From contig CAYWLG010000008.1 in the NCBI GenBank assembly GCA_964459385.1, positions 1-64,000 on the forward strand: 64,000 bases of DNA, in the 5' to 3' direction. Numbering within the stretch: the first letter of the stretch is position 1; each line of letters starts with the position of its first letter. The stretch comes from UBA6107 sp964459385 (GTDB taxonomy: Bacteria; Chloroflexota; Anaerolineae; Anaerolineales; Anaerolineaceae). Made by a program: the position numbers and the translations under genes. Shown piece after piece: positions 1 to 9,864 of this stretch. The notes beneath the pieces are model-generated. The model searched no databases. It was not told where the DNA came from and saw nothing but the letters and a program-made list of their open reading frames with translations.

Positions 1-102
1 ATTCAGAACTCAGTCCTTCCAAATTACTTAACTTTTGTCCAACTAATGGGGTGCACTACAAAATGATAAATCATCTGGGTGGTTTTTTGTTTACTTACTT
101 TT

Positions 103-1545
103 TTACGCGCCGATAAGCGCTTTAGCGGCTAAAGTGAAAAGATCTGCCGGGATAAAGCTAAGCACCACCACGCACAGCGCGCTGAAAATGACCACGAAAG
201 TCGTCCAGTAGCTGCGAAAAACTTTGGGCTGGCCTTCTTTGAAGTACATGGTCAGAATGACGCGCAGGGCGAAGTAAGCCCCGACGAGTGAAGTGAGCAG
301 CCCAACCACGGCCAGCCAGATGTAGCCGCCGGCGATGACAGAGCGGAAGAGGTAGAACTTGCCCCAAAAACCCAGTGTCAGCGGAATGCCGGCGAAAGAG
401 AGCATAAAGATCGTCAGGGCGGCAGCCATCAGGGGGGCTTTTTTGCCGAGCCCGGCCAGGGAGTCCAGCTCCAGCCCGTTACCATCGGCATCTTCCAGTG
501 AGACGAACACAGCCCAGGCGCCGAATGAAGCCAGCGCGAACGACATCAGGTAAAAGAGGGCCGAAGCAATAGAATCACCGGCTACCGCGGCATTTCCGAA
601 GGGCACGAAGGCCATCAACACATACCCGGCACCGGCGATACCGGCATAAGCCAGCATACGCTTGAGGTGACCCTGCACCACGGTGAGCACGTTGCCAACC
701 AGCATGGTCAGGGCGGCCAAAGTGGCGAAGATCGGCACAAAAACATCCTGTACTGAAGGAAACACCAGGCTGAACACACGCAGCAGAGCGGCGAAACCGG
801 CTGCCTTGGCGCCAAAGGCCATGAAGGCGGTCACCGTCGAAGGTGCCCCCTGGTAGACATCAGGCGCCCAACTGTGGAAGGGCACTACTGCCACTTTGAA
901 ACCCACCCCTACCAGCAGCAGCGCGCCGCCGGCTACCAGAAAAGCATTGTTGGCGGTGCCGCTGCTGATCGCGGCCAGAATGCCCTCCACATTGGTGGTG
1001 GCAGTGGCGCCAAAGAGCAGTGCGGTGCCAAAGAGCACGAAACCGGAGGCAAACGACCCCAGCAGGAAGTATTTGAGCGCGCTTTCTTCCGATTCGGGGC
1101 GCGGGCGTGCCAGACCTGCCAGAATGTAAAGCGGGATGGAGAGCAATTCAAGGGCCAGAAAGACCACGATCAGATCGGCAGCCGAGGCCATCAGCATCAT
1201 GCCGCTTACGCTCAAGAGCAGGAGCGGGTAGTATTCAAAGTTATTGACACCTATGCGCTGCAGATAGGCCGGCGAGATCAAAACGGTGAGCAGCCCTCCC
1301 AGCAGGAAAAGGACGTCGAGAAAGATCGAGAAGCCATCGCTGATGACCATGTTGTTGAAACCACGCATGGGGGTGTGGGAGAACAGCATCAAAAAAACGA
1401 AAGCGGCAATCAGTCCCAGAGCAGCCAGGAAAGGAGGGAGCTTTTCGAGCTGCTTGGGCAGGAAGAGCCCGGCCAGCAAGAGCAGCAGCGCCCAGACCAG
1501 CAGCACGATCAGCGGAAGGATGGAAAGAAAATCGGTCAAAGTCAT
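103..1545 (-). CDS. nuoN: NADH-quinone oxidoreductase subunit N
   Basis: This 480-residue protein is almost entirely hydrophobic, with about 14 membrane helices. It is one of the three antiporter-like proton-pumping subunits in the membrane arm of complex I. The central stretch with the charged motif GVGFKVAVVPFHSWAPDVY is typical of NuoN, and the lysines in it belong to the proton path. It is the last gene of the nuoA-N operon, 18 bp after nuoM. The ATG at 1545 follows a GAGAG element. No strong terminator was seen in the 102 bp left downstream; there is only a weak ATGAT/ATCAT hairpin near 63-74. Length and order are normal for the family. Confidence 0.96.
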   Translation of the reverse strand: MTLTDFLSILPLIVLLVWALLLLLAGLFLPKQLEKLPPFLAALGLIAAFVFLMLFSHTPMRGFNNMVISDGFSIFLDVLFLLGGLLTVLISPAYLQRIGVNNFEYYPLLLLSVSGMMLMASAADLIVVFLALELLSIPLYILAGLARPRPESEESALKYFLLGSFASGFVLFGTALLFGATATTNVEGILAAISSGTANNAFLVAGGALLLVGVGFKVAVVPFHSWAPDVYQGAPSTVTAFMAFGAKAAGFAALLRVFSLVFPSVQDVFVPIFATLAALTMLVGNVLTVVQGHLKRMLAYAGIAGAGYVLMAFVPFGNAAVAGDSIASALFYLMSFALASFGAWAVFVSLEDADGNGLELDSLAGLGKKAPLMAAALTIFMLSFAGIPLTLGFWGKFYLFRSVIAGGYIWLAVVGLLTSLVGAYFALRVILTMYFKEGQPKVFRSYWTTFVVIFSALCVVVLSFIPADLFTLAAKALIGA

Positions 1546-1563
1546 GTTTATTCTCTCTTTCCC

Positions 1564-3072
1564 TTAATGAATTCCGACAGAGGCTGCCTGAATGAGATTG
1601 AGCAGTTTCTCAACGGTGGGAGCCATGAGGGCAAAGAAGGGTTTGGGGTAAAGGCCGATCCAGAAGATGAGGGCCAGCAGAGGCGCGATGATGGCGATCT
1701 CACGGGCGCTCAGGTCTTTCAGGCTCAAATTTTCGTCATGCGTGACGGGGCCCAGGAAGACCTTCTGGAACATGTGCAGCAGATAGACCGCAGCCAGGAT
1801 CACGCCCAGAGCGGCCACGCCGGCGATCCAGGGGGTGCCCAGCACAGTGGAGCCAAAGGCACCGAGCAGGATGGTGAACTCGCCTACAAAGCCGTTCAGC
1901 CCGGGCAGACCCATTGACGAAAGGGTAACGATCAGGGCCAGACTGCCGAGAACGGGCAGCACCTTCCAAAGGCCGCCAAAGGCATCCAGATCGCGGGTGT
2001 GGCGGCGTTCATAGAGAAAGCCAACGATCAAAAAGAGGGCGCCGGTAGAAAGACCGTGGTTGACCATTTGCAGCAGGGCCCCTTCAACGCCCTGTGCGTT
2101 CAAGGCGAAGATACCCAGCATGACAAAGCCCAGATGACTGACGGAAGAATAGGCGACCAGTTTTTTGACGTCTTTTTGCCGGTAAGCCACCAGCGCACCG
2201 TAAAGGATGCCCACCACAGCCAGAATGGCCAGGTAAGGGGCCAAAGTAACGCTGGCATTGGGGAAGAGCGGCAAGTTGAAGCGCAAGAAGCCGTAGGCAC
2301 CCATCTTCAAAAGCACGCCGGCCAGAATGACAGACCCGGCGGTAGGGGCTTCGGTGTGGGCATCGGGCAGCCAGGAGTGCAGCGGCCACATGGGCACTTT
2401 GATGGCAAAAGCCAGGCCAAAGGCGCCAAAGAGCCACAGTTGAGCGGCTGCCGGGATGGCATTGGCGGCGCTGAGGGCGACCAGATCAAAACTGCCGTAC
2501 TGCAGCCCGATCCAGAGGATGCCGGCCAGCATGAGCAGAGAACCGGCCAGGGTATAGAGGAAGAACTTGACCGCCGCATAAAGACGGCGGCTGCCGCCCC
2601 AGATGCCGATCAAGAAGTACATCGGGATGAGGGTGAACTCCCAGAAGATGTAGAAGAGGGTCATATCCAGTGCCAGGAAGACGCCGGTCATACCCACTTC
2701 GAGCAGCAGGAAGAAGGCCATAAAACCGCGTACCTGCTCTTCAACGGCTTTCCAGGTGGAAAGGATGGCAATGGGGGTGAGGAAGGCGGTCAGCATCACC
2801 ATGAGGATGCTCAGCCCATCCACGCCCATGTGAAAGGCCACCGGGGTGCTGCCCAGCATCAGCCAGGGCAGGTTGATCTCAAACTGGATGTTCGGATCAG
2901 CCGGGTTGAATTGGGTCAGCAGCCAAATGGAAAGGCCGAAAGTAACCAGCGAAGTGAGCAACGCCGTCCAGCGCAGAGCGGCTTTAGCCTGCGGCTTGAT
3001 GAGCAAGACGACCAGCACGCCCAAAACGGGGAAGAACGTGACCCAGAGAAGAGGATTCATCACAATATTCAT
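1564..3072 (-). CDS. nuoM: NADH-quinone oxidoreductase subunit M
   Basis: The 502-residue polytopic protein is the NuoM antiporter-like subunit of complex I. It carries the family signature around FAIKVPMWPLHSWLPDAHTE and the conserved glutamate of the WEFTLIP segment. It translocates protons across the membrane while quinone is reduced by the peripheral arm. It lies between nuoL (10 bp upstream) and nuoN. The ATG at 3072 is preceded by AAGGG; an in-frame ATG four codons later is a possible alternative start. Nothing is missing compared with typical NuoM. Confidence 0.96.
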   Translation of the reverse strand: MNIVMNPLLWVTFFPVLGVLVVLLIKPQAKAALRWTALLTSLVTFGLSIWLLTQFNPADPNIQFEINLPWLMLGSTPVAFHMGVDGLSILMVMLTAFLTPIAILSTWKAVEEQVRGFMAFFLLLEVGMTGVFLALDMTLFYIFWEFTLIPMYFLIGIWGGSRRLYAAVKFFLYTLAGSLLMLAGILWIGLQYGSFDLVALSAANAIPAAAQLWLFGAFGLAFAIKVPMWPLHSWLPDAHTEAPTAGSVILAGVLLKMGAYGFLRFNLPLFPNASVTLAPYLAILAVVGILYGALVAYRQKDVKKLVAYSSVSHLGFVMLGIFALNAQGVEGALLQMVNHGLSTGALFLIVGFLYERRHTRDLDAFGGLWKVLPVLGSLALIVTLSSMGLPGLNGFVGEFTILLGAFGSTVLGTPWIAGVAALGVILAAVYLLHMFQKVFLGPVTHDENLSLKDLSAREIAIIAPLLALIFWIGLYPKPFFALMAPTVEKLLNLIQAASVGIH

Positions 3073-3082
3073 ATTCTGACCC

Positions 3083-5041
3083 TTATTTGAGTACCAGGAA
3101 GGTCATGATTGCCAGCATGCCCAGCAGCATCCACAGGGCATAGGTGCGCACGTATCCGTTTTGGAAGCGGCGCAGCCAGTTGCCCAGCCCGGTGGTGGCG
3201 TTGGCCAGACCGGTTCCGGCGGCATCGATGCCTTTGAGGTCGATGGTGTTACTGAAGAACCCGGCAACGGCCTTGATGGGGTTGAGAACAATGGCTGTGT
3301 AGAGTTCATCCACCCACCATTTATGTTCCATGGCTGTGAAGAGCGGCCCGAGTGCTTTTTGCAGCACGTCGGGTTCTTTTTTGCTGGTGGGCGCATGACG
3401 GTAGATTGTCCAGGCCAGCCAGAGGCCCAGAAGGGCCAGCGCCAGCGAGATGCCCGCCACCGGCCAGACAAAGCCGGCGCCTTCGCTTTCTCCAAAGGTG
3501 TGGGCCAGCCAGTGCTCCAGCGTGAGCACGCCCGGCAGGTTGAGCAAACCGCCCAGTACCGAGAGCCCGGCCAGGATCATCAACGGGATGGTGACCACTT
3601 TGGGGCTTTCTTCGGCCTGCGCCGCCGCTTCGCTGCGGGCTTTGCCAAAGAAGACCAGCACGATCTGGCGTCCCACATAAAAGGCGGTCAGGAAGGCGGC
3701 CAGGGCCAGCACCACGAAGACGGCAGTGTGTCCCTGTGAGGCGGCGGCCAGGATCTCATCTTTCGAGAAGAAACCGGCCAGCGGGGCGATGCCCGCCAGC
3801 GTGATGCCACCGATCAAGTAGACCCAGAAGGTGACCGGAATGCGATCTTTGAGACCACCCATATTGCGCATGTCTTGCGGGTCGAGATGTTCTTCAGCCC
3901 CTTTGGCATGGTGCATACCGCGTTCAACGGACTGAATGACCGAACCGGCAGCAAGGAAGAGCAGCGCTTTGAAGAAAGCATGCGTTACCAGATGGAACAT
4001 GCCGGCTACATAGGCGCCCATGCCAACAGCGGCAACCATAAAACCGAGCTGGCTGATGGTAGAGTAGGCCAGCACTTTCTTGATGTCGTTCTGAGCTACG
4101 GCGATGGTGGCGGCAAAGAGAGCCGTAGCAGCGCCGACCCAGGTAACCACTGTCTGAGCGGTGGGCACGAGCGAATAAAAGGCCGAGCTGCGCGCCACCA
4201 GATAAACGCCGGCGGTGACCATCGTGGCCGCATGGATGAGGGCAGAGACCGGGGTTGGGCCCGCCATAGCGTCAGGAAGCCAAACATAAAGAGGCAACTG
4301 CGCCGATTTGCCGGTCACACCCAGCAGCATAAAGAGGGTGATCAAGAGCATCACGATCGGGCTGGCGGCGGCCACTGCCGGGGCAGCGGCAAAGACCACA
4401 TCAAAGTTGAGGCTGCCGAAGTTCCAGTAGATCAGGAACATGGCCAAGAGCAGACCAAAATCACCGATGCGGTTGGTGATAAAGGCTTTTTTGGCGGCCA
4501 GTGCGTTGCCGATGCCATCTTTGCCCTTCTCGAACCAGAAGCCGATCAGCAGATAAGAGCACAGGCCCACGCCTTCCCAGCCCACGAAGAGCATCAAGAA
4601 GTTGTCGGCGCTCACCAGGGTCATCATTGAAGCGATGAAGAGGTTGAGGAAGATGAAGAAGCGGGTAAAGCGGCCGGTATCGCCGTTGTGACGCACATCA
4701 GCGTGCATGTAGCCGATGGAGTAGATGTGAATGAGGGTGCCGACGCCGGAAACGACCAGCATCATCACCACTGAGAGGGTGTCCACGCGGAAAGCCCATT
4801 CCACCTGGAAGTCGCCGATCTTGAGCCACTCGGCAAAGGGCAGCACGAAGGCTTCATGAGAGCCTGCCAGGGCTACGGCCAACAGCACCGAGATCACAAA
4901 GGCCGACGCCGTGGCCAGGCTGGCCACCACGCCGCTAAAGGTTTCGCCTAATTTACGGCCGAGCAGCAGATTGATCAGCAAGCCGACCAGCGGCAAAAAA
5001 ACGACAAGAGGAACCAGATTGAAAAGAGTAGAATTCGGCAT
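3083..5041 (-). CDS. nuoL: NADH-quinone oxidoreductase subunit L
   Basis: This 652-residue membrane protein is the largest antiporter-like subunit of complex I. It shows the Proton_antipo_N segment with YSIGYMHAD, the core segment with GKSAQLPLYVWLPDAMAGPTPVSALIHAATMVTAG, and a long C-terminal extension. That extension is expected to form the lateral helix that runs along the membrane arm. The motifs and length place it as NuoL rather than an Mrp-type antiporter subunit, and its position after nuoK supports this. Its start is 6 bp beyond the nuoK stop codon. Confidence 0.97.
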   Translation of the reverse strand: MPNSTLFNLVPLVVFLPLVGLLINLLLGRKLGETFSGVVASLATASAFVISVLLAVALAGSHEAFVLPFAEWLKIGDFQVEWAFRVDTLSVVMMLVVSGVGTLIHIYSIGYMHADVRHNGDTGRFTRFFIFLNLFIASMMTLVSADNFLMLFVGWEGVGLCSYLLIGFWFEKGKDGIGNALAAKKAFITNRIGDFGLLLAMFLIYWNFGSLNFDVVFAAAPAVAAASPIVMLLITLFMLLGVTGKSAQLPLYVWLPDAMAGPTPVSALIHAATMVTAGVYLVARSSAFYSLVPTAQTVVTWVGAATALFAATIAVAQNDIKKVLAYSTISQLGFMVAAVGMGAYVAGMFHLVTHAFFKALLFLAAGSVIQSVERGMHHAKGAEEHLDPQDMRNMGGLKDRIPVTFWVYLIGGITLAGIAPLAGFFSKDEILAAASQGHTAVFVVLALAAFLTAFYVGRQIVLVFFGKARSEAAAQAEESPKVVTIPLMILAGLSVLGGLLNLPGVLTLEHWLAHTFGESEGAGFVWPVAGISLALALLGLWLAWTIYRHAPTSKKEPDVLQKALGPLFTAMEHKWWVDELYTAIVLNPIKAVAGFFSNTIDLKGIDAAGTGLANATTGLGNWLRRFQNGYVRTYALWMLLGMLAIMTFLVLK

Positions 5042-5047
5042 CTGCGA

Positions 5048-5350
5048 TTAACCTTTCAGCTTGTTCACCTGGTCCACGTCAATGCTGCCTTTGGAGCGGA
5101 AGATGGTCACCATCAGTGCCAGACCCACTGCCACCTCGGCAGCGGCAGTGGTCATGACAAAAATGACCATCGCCTGCCCATTGAGGATCTTGTAGTAGTT
5201 GGAAAAGGCAATAAAGACCAAATTGGCGGCATTGAACATCAATTCAAGCGACATAAAGATAACGATGGCGTTCTTGCGCAGGATCACGCCAAGGATTCCC
5301 AAACTGAAGAGGATCACAGCCAGACCGAGGTAATAGACCATGGGAATCAT
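5048..5350 (-). CDS. nuoK: NADH-quinone oxidoreductase subunit K
   Basis: This 100-residue protein has three membrane helices and belongs to the NuoK/MnhC family. The conserved glutamate in FMSLELMFNAANL is the membrane-embedded residue of the proton path, with a second one in AAAEVAVGLAL. The start ATG at 5350 overlaps the nuoJ stop codon (ATGA) and is preceded by AGGAGG inside the nuoJ coding sequence, so the two genes are translationally coupled. Length is exactly that of the family. Confidence 0.96.
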   Translation of the reverse strand: MIPMVYYLGLAVILFSLGILGVILRKNAIVIFMSLELMFNAANLVFIAFSNYYKILNGQAMVIFVMTTAAAEVAVGLALMVTIFRSKGSIDVDQVNKLKG

Positions 5351-5871
5351 AATTGTTTTGCCTCCTCTTTCTTGCCGCCGCGGGTGAGCACGACCGCGCC
5401 AATTGCGGCAACCAGCAGGATGATGGAGGTGATCTCAAAGGGCAGAGAATACTGGGTGAAAAGCGCGTTGCCAATGGCTTTGGGGTCTGCCAGCGTTTCT
5501 GAGGGCGGGTTGCTCATCATTTGCAGGCCAATGCGGGTGAGCAGGGCGTAAACGCCTTCCACGATCAGGGCTAGCCCCAGCACAATGGCCAGCGGGCGCT
5601 GCCAGCGTACCGGTTCTTTTTCTGAGAGCTTTTCGGCACCCAGCATCATGATCACGAACAGGAAGAGCACCATGATGGCGCCGGCATAGACGGTGATCTG
5701 CGCCAGGGCCACGAAGGGGGCGCCCAGGGTGAGGTAGATCACCGCAACAGAGAGAAAGTTGACGATGAGGAACAGGGCCGAATAGACCGTGTTGCGGCTG
5801 AGCAGCATTGCCAGGGCAGAGGCAACCGCGATCACAGCCAGGGTGAAAAATAACAAAAGTTCAGCGGTCAT
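5347..5871 (-). CDS. nuoJ: NADH-quinone oxidoreductase subunit J
   Basis: The 174-residue protein has five predicted membrane helices and matches NuoJ, the subunit whose third helix holds the pi-bulge that links quinone chemistry to proton pumping. The segment QITVYAGAIMVLFLFVIMML is the family hallmark. The ATG at 5871 is preceded by a GGAGG ribosome binding site that follows the nuoI stop. The end overlaps nuoK by 4 bp. Confidence 0.96.
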   Translation of the reverse strand: MTAELLLFFTLAVIAVASALAMLLSRNTVYSALFLIVNFLSVAVIYLTLGAPFVALAQITVYAGAIMVLFLFVIMMLGAEKLSEKEPVRWQRPLAIVLGLALIVEGVYALLTRIGLQMMSNPPSETLADPKAIGNALFTQYSLPFEITSIILLVAAIGAVVLTRGGKKEEAKQL

Positions 5872-5880
5872 CCATCCTCC

Positions 5881-6372
5881 CTAATCAGTAGGATCTTTCA
5901 TTTGGGGTACCGAGCGGGTGTAAACACCGGGTTCGGTTTTTTGCGGGGTGGGGCTGCCGCCGGCCGGAACTTTGACGATCAGTTTGTCTTTGGTCAAAAT
6001 AGCTTCGGCGCGGTCGGTGTAAGAGAGTTCATAGTCTTTTTCGAGCACGATGGCTTCGGTGGGGCAGGCATCTTCACAAAAACCGCAGAAGATGCAGCGC
6101 AGCATGTTGATCTCGTAGGTGCTGGCGTAGCGTTCCCCAGGGGAGTAGCGTTCTTCATCGGTGTTTTCTGAGGCTTCTACAAAGATGGCGTTGGAGGGAC
6201 AGGCAGCCGCGCACAAGGCGCAGCCGATGCATTTTTCGAGGCCGTTATCGTAGCGTTTGAGTTCGTGGCGCCCCTTGAAGCGTTCGCGTACAGGGCGTTT
6301 TTGTTCGGGATACTGGATGGTCACCGGTTTGGTGAGCATCTCTTTAAAGGTGGTAAATAAGCCACGCAGCAT
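5881..6372 (-). CDS. nuoI: NADH-quinone oxidoreductase subunit I (2x[4Fe-4S])
   Basis: This 163-residue ferredoxin-like subunit carries clusters N6a and N6b, which pass electrons to the N2 cluster. Two full CxxCxxCxxxCP motifs are visible: C48, C51, C54, C58 and C93, C96, C99, C103. The C-terminal tail after residue 125 is polar and likely docks to neighbouring subunits. It sits between nuoH (1 bp away) and nuoJ. Confidence 0.97.
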   Translation of the reverse strand: MLRGLFTTFKEMLTKPVTIQYPEQKRPVRERFKGRHELKRYDNGLEKCIGCALCAAACPSNAIFVEASENTDEERYSPGERYASTYEINMLRCIFCGFCEDACPTEAIVLEKDYELSYTDRAEAILTKDKLIVKVPAGGSPTPQKTEPGVYTRSVPQMKDPTD

Positions 6373-6373
6373 T

Positions 6374-7378
6374 CTAGCCTCCTACCAGAAATGACACCAC
6401 TGCCGTCACCAATAAGTTGAGCACCGACAGGGGGAAGAGGATTTTCCAGCCAAAGGCCATCAGGCGGTCATAGCGGATGCGCGGCCAGGTGGCACGAATC
6501 CAGATGAGCCCAAAGAGCAAAATGGCGACTTTGACAAACAGATAGATCGGCCCAAGCCAGGGGTAAACGTCCACCCAGGGGCCCTGAAAGCCACCCAGAA
6601 AGAGCGAGGCGCCGATCATGGAAATGGCGATCATTTTGATGTATTCAGCCATGAAGAAAAGGGCGAATTTCATGCCCGAATATTCCACATGGTAACCGGC
6701 GGTCAATTCCTGCTCGGCTTCGGGCATATCGAAGGGCGCACGGTTGACTTCGGCAATGGTGGCCACCATGTAGATGAGAGCTCCGACCGGCTGCAGCACG
6801 ATGTACCAGAGATGTTTCTGCGCGCTGACGATATCGGTCAGGCTCATCGAGCCGGCCAGCAGCACGGGACCAAGCATGGCCATGCCCAGCGCCAGTTCGT
6901 AACTGATCATCTGGGCTGTGGCGCGCAGGCCGCCCAGGGTGGCATATTTGTTATTCGATGACCACCCGGCCAGGGTGATGCCGTAAACCGAGATGGAAGT
7001 GACGGTGAGGATGTAGAGGATGCCCAGATTGATATTGCTGATCGAAAGGCTCACCTGATGCCCAGCGATCATCACATCGGGGCCCCAGGGTACCACAGCG
7101 GTGATGATAAGCGCCGGGATCACGGTGATGACCGGGGCGAGCACGAAGATGACCTTGTCCGCTTTCTCAGGGATTAATTCTTCTTTGAAGATCAGCTTAA
7201 AGGCATCCGCGATTGGCTGCAAAATACCCTGCCAGCCGGCGCGGTTGGGGCCGACACGCACCTGCATGCGGGCCAGCACTTTGCGCTCGTACAGGGTTAC
7301 ATAGGCGAACCCGGCGGTCATGGCAAGCATGAGGATAACTGATTTGATGATCCATTCCCAAATAGTAAATGCATCCAT
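6374..7378 (-). CDS. nuoH: NADH-quinone oxidoreductase subunit H
   Basis: NuoH is the membrane subunit that forms the entrance of the quinone chamber together with NuoB and NuoD. The 334-residue product shows the family motifs YERKVLARMQVRVGPNRAG and FDMPEAEQEL. An in-frame GTG at 7390 overlaps the nuoG stop, but the ATG at 7378 has a TGAGGA element at proper distance, so that start was chosen. The translated motifs and the eight or so helices are normal for the family. Confidence 0.95.
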   Translation of the reverse strand: MDAFTIWEWIIKSVILMLAMTAGFAYVTLYERKVLARMQVRVGPNRAGWQGILQPIADAFKLIFKEELIPEKADKVIFVLAPVITVIPALIITAVVPWGPDVMIAGHQVSLSISNINLGILYILTVTSISVYGITLAGWSSNNKYATLGGLRATAQMISYELALGMAMLGPVLLAGSMSLTDIVSAQKHLWYIVLQPVGALIYMVATIAEVNRAPFDMPEAEQELTAGYHVEYSGMKFALFFMAEYIKMIAISMIGASLFLGGFQGPWVDVYPWLGPIYLFVKVAILLFGLIWIRATWPRIRYDRLMAFGWKILFPLSVLNLLVTAVVSFLVGG

Positions 7379-7386
7379 AGAAATCC

Positions 7387-9861
7387 TCACTTGCTTTCAG
7401 TTTCGAGCGGAGCGAGCGCCCGCAAAGTGACAACTTTGGCTTCGTTCAGGGGCACACCCATGCTGCGGCGTACCAGCAGGGTGTTCTGCGGCAGGCCAAG
7501 TTCGAATTCCACCTTGCCGGTGAAGGCAGTGCCGTCTACGTTGATCTGCAGCGAATCGCCCTCTTTCAGGCCCAATTTCTCGGCATCTTCGGGGCTCACA
7601 ACAAAGGCACGGTCACCGATGCGCTGGGCGAGCAGTTGGGTGGCACGAATGGTCACTCCCTGATCGTAGAGTTTGGTAACCGGCAGGGCCAGCCAGGCAT
7701 CGGCGGCTCGTTTCAGAGCGGGCAGTTTCACAACGGCGGGAGTGCTTTCAGTGGCGCTGAGGGGCAGTGTAACGCCCAGGCCATCATTGTTTTGCACCAC
7801 GGTGCCGCTAAAGTAAGCATCGGCACGCCCGGTGACGGGCCACTGCGGCAGTGTTTCAGAAAGGCCCTCATAAGAAAGCCCACCAAAAGCGGTTTCAGAG
7901 GCAGCAAGCCCTGCAAAGATCTGGGTTGCATTCATTTCAGAAATAGAGAGCCCCATTGCCTGCGCGATTGTTTGAGTGATCTCGTAATCGGCTTTACATT
8001 CGCCTTTGGCCGGAACAGCACAGTGGCTAAGCTGCACGCGGCGTTCGCCTGAAACCAGGCTGCCTTCACGTTCCATAGGGGCCTGAGCGGGCAAGACAAC
8101 GTTGGCCAGTTTGGCAGTCTCGCTCAAGAAGAGGTCTTGAACCACCACAAAACCGGCTTTCTGCACGGCGTTGGCCAGATCGGCTGATTCGGCTGCCGGG
8201 TCGGCGGCCACGATGTAGAGTGCAGTGGCAGCGCTGAGCTCGTTTTCGAGTTCAACCGAGACCTGCCAGCCCATTTCGGCGGCGCCCTGATCGTTGGCGT
8301 GCGGCCAAACGGCTACCAGTCCATTGTTGGGACGACCGAAGTGGTTGGTCTTGACCAGCAGTTCACCACAGAGAGCAGCGACGGCCTGGGTTTGTTTGAG
8401 ACCCAGCCCGTCTAAACCAAAGAAGACGACCAGATCGCTGGCTTCGCGCAGGGCCTTGGCAGAATCGCTCTCGCCATCGATCAGCTCACGCAGAGCGGCT
8501 TCTTCTTCGCCATAGCGGTAGCGCAGGGAAAAGGCGGCATGGGCGTCCAGGCGGGTCTTGCGGCCGTTGGCCACGATCAATGTGGCACCACGCTCGCTGG
8601 CCTGTTTGAGGCGCAGCCACCAGATGGGCGCTTCTTCGTGCAGGTCAGAGGCAAAGACCAAAATGGCCGTGCCCTGACCCAACTTGCCGAGATCAGATTC
8701 CGGGCTGAGCCCGAGGCGGGTGGTCCATTCGCCGCCGCCCATGGCAGAGGCAAACCAGCGGCTGCCATCCACCGCCTGGCTGAATTGTTTGAGTTGATAG
8801 AGGTCTTCGTTGAAAAGACGTCCCCCGGCCAGAGTGGTAACCTTTTTGCCGGCAGCCTTGAAGTTTTCGGCCACAACTTTGAGGGCTTCTTTCCAACTGG
8901 TTTTGACCAGTTCGCCGTTCTTGCGTACCAGCGGTTCGGTGATGCGAGCGGGGTCTTCGGCGTAGTGATAGCCAAAACGGCCTTTGTCGCACATCCAGAT
9001 CTCGTTCACCGCCTCATTTTGGCGAGGCAGAATGCGTTTGACCACAAATTTGCCGCCGCTCTTGGCTTCGCGGCGCACGCTGTAACTGATGTTGCAGCCG
9101 ACCGGGCACTGGGTGCACACACCCGAGAAATTGGTCAGTTCCCAGGGACGGGCACCAAAGCGAAAATCGGCAGTGGTGAGAGCGCCTACCGGGCAGATAT
9201 CGGTGGTGTTGCCAGAAAAGACCGAGTCAAAACCGGGGTCGGAGTGGGTGACGATCTCCAACTGGCGGCCGCGTTCGCAAAAGCCGAGCACGGGGTCGCC
9301 GGCCACCTGATCGCTGAAGCGCACACAGCGTGCACATTGAATGCAGCGTTCGCGGTCGAGGTAGATCAGTTCGCCCAGCGGCACATGTTTTTGACTGTGA
9401 TTCTTTTCGTCAAAAATAAAGCGGCTTTCGCCTGGCCCGTAGAGCATGGTCTGGTTCTGCAGGGGGCACTCACCGCCTTTATCGCAAACAGGGCAGTCGA
9501 GGGGGTGAGAAGTGAGCAAGAATTCGATCACGTCTTTGCGGGCAGCCAGAACCTTTTCGGTGGCGCCCCAAATGACCATCCCTTCAGAAACAGGGGTGGT
9601 GCAGGCGGTCTCGAGCTTGGACCCGAAACTGATCTTGGGGGTGCCATCTTCGTTCATAATGGGCTGGCCGGTGGCGCGGTCAACGGCCGGGCGGCCGATA
9701 TCCACCAGGCACATACGGCACATGCCCACCGGTTCGAGTTTGGGGTGATAACAAAAGACGGGAATGGTGATACCGGCCATTTTGGCGGCATCCACCACCA
9801 GCGTGCCGGCCGGCACACTGACCTTGCGCCCGTCTATGGTGAGTGAGATGAGTTTATCCAT
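7387..9861 (-). CDS. nuoG: NADH-quinone oxidoreductase subunit G
   Basis: This is the large 824-residue iron-sulfur subunit of the peripheral arm. The N-terminal ferredoxin domain holds a [2Fe-2S] cluster (C37, C48, C51, C87). It is followed by the HxxxCxxCxxxxxC type N5 motif (HPLDCPVCDKGGEC) and by CIQCARC/CPVGAL for N4. A further CTQCPVGC motif with a distant CDKGRFG cysteine corresponds to the extra N7 cluster found in E. coli and Thermus NuoG. The rest is a degenerate molybdopterin oxidoreductase fold with a C-terminal molydop-binding barrel. It starts 3 bp after nuoF. Confidence 0.96.
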   Translation of the reverse strand: MDKLISLTIDGRKVSVPAGTLVVDAAKMAGITIPVFCYHPKLEPVGMCRMCLVDIGRPAVDRATGQPIMNEDGTPKISFGSKLETACTTPVSEGMVIWGATEKVLAARKDVIEFLLTSHPLDCPVCDKGGECPLQNQTMLYGPGESRFIFDEKNHSQKHVPLGELIYLDRERCIQCARCVRFSDQVAGDPVLGFCERGRQLEIVTHSDPGFDSVFSGNTTDICPVGALTTADFRFGARPWELTNFSGVCTQCPVGCNISYSVRREAKSGGKFVVKRILPRQNEAVNEIWMCDKGRFGYHYAEDPARITEPLVRKNGELVKTSWKEALKVVAENFKAAGKKVTTLAGGRLFNEDLYQLKQFSQAVDGSRWFASAMGGGEWTTRLGLSPESDLGKLGQGTAILVFASDLHEEAPIWWLRLKQASERGATLIVANGRKTRLDAHAAFSLRYRYGEEEAALRELIDGESDSAKALREASDLVVFFGLDGLGLKQTQAVAALCGELLVKTNHFGRPNNGLVAVWPHANDQGAAEMGWQVSVELENELSAATALYIVAADPAAESADLANAVQKAGFVVVQDLFLSETAKLANVVLPAQAPMEREGSLVSGERRVQLSHCAVPAKGECKADYEITQTIAQAMGLSISEMNATQIFAGLAASETAFGGLSYEGLSETLPQWPVTGRADAYFSGTVVQNNDGLGVTLPLSATESTPAVVKLPALKRAADAWLALPVTKLYDQGVTIRATQLLAQRIGDRAFVVSPEDAEKLGLKEGDSLQINVDGTAFTGKVEFELGLPQNTLLVRRSMGVPLNEAKVVTLRALAPLETESK

Positions 9862-9864
9862 CCG

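Noticed and set aside
874..1917. Long plus-strand open frame opposite nuoN/nuoM
   Set aside because: It is rich in Gln, Glu and Gly without any domain pattern, and the opposite strand encodes unmistakable complex I subunits. It is a shadow frame.
8539..9846. 435-codon plus-strand open frame opposite nuoG
   Set aside because: It mirrors the reading frame of nuoG, has no recognisable motif and no ribosome binding site.
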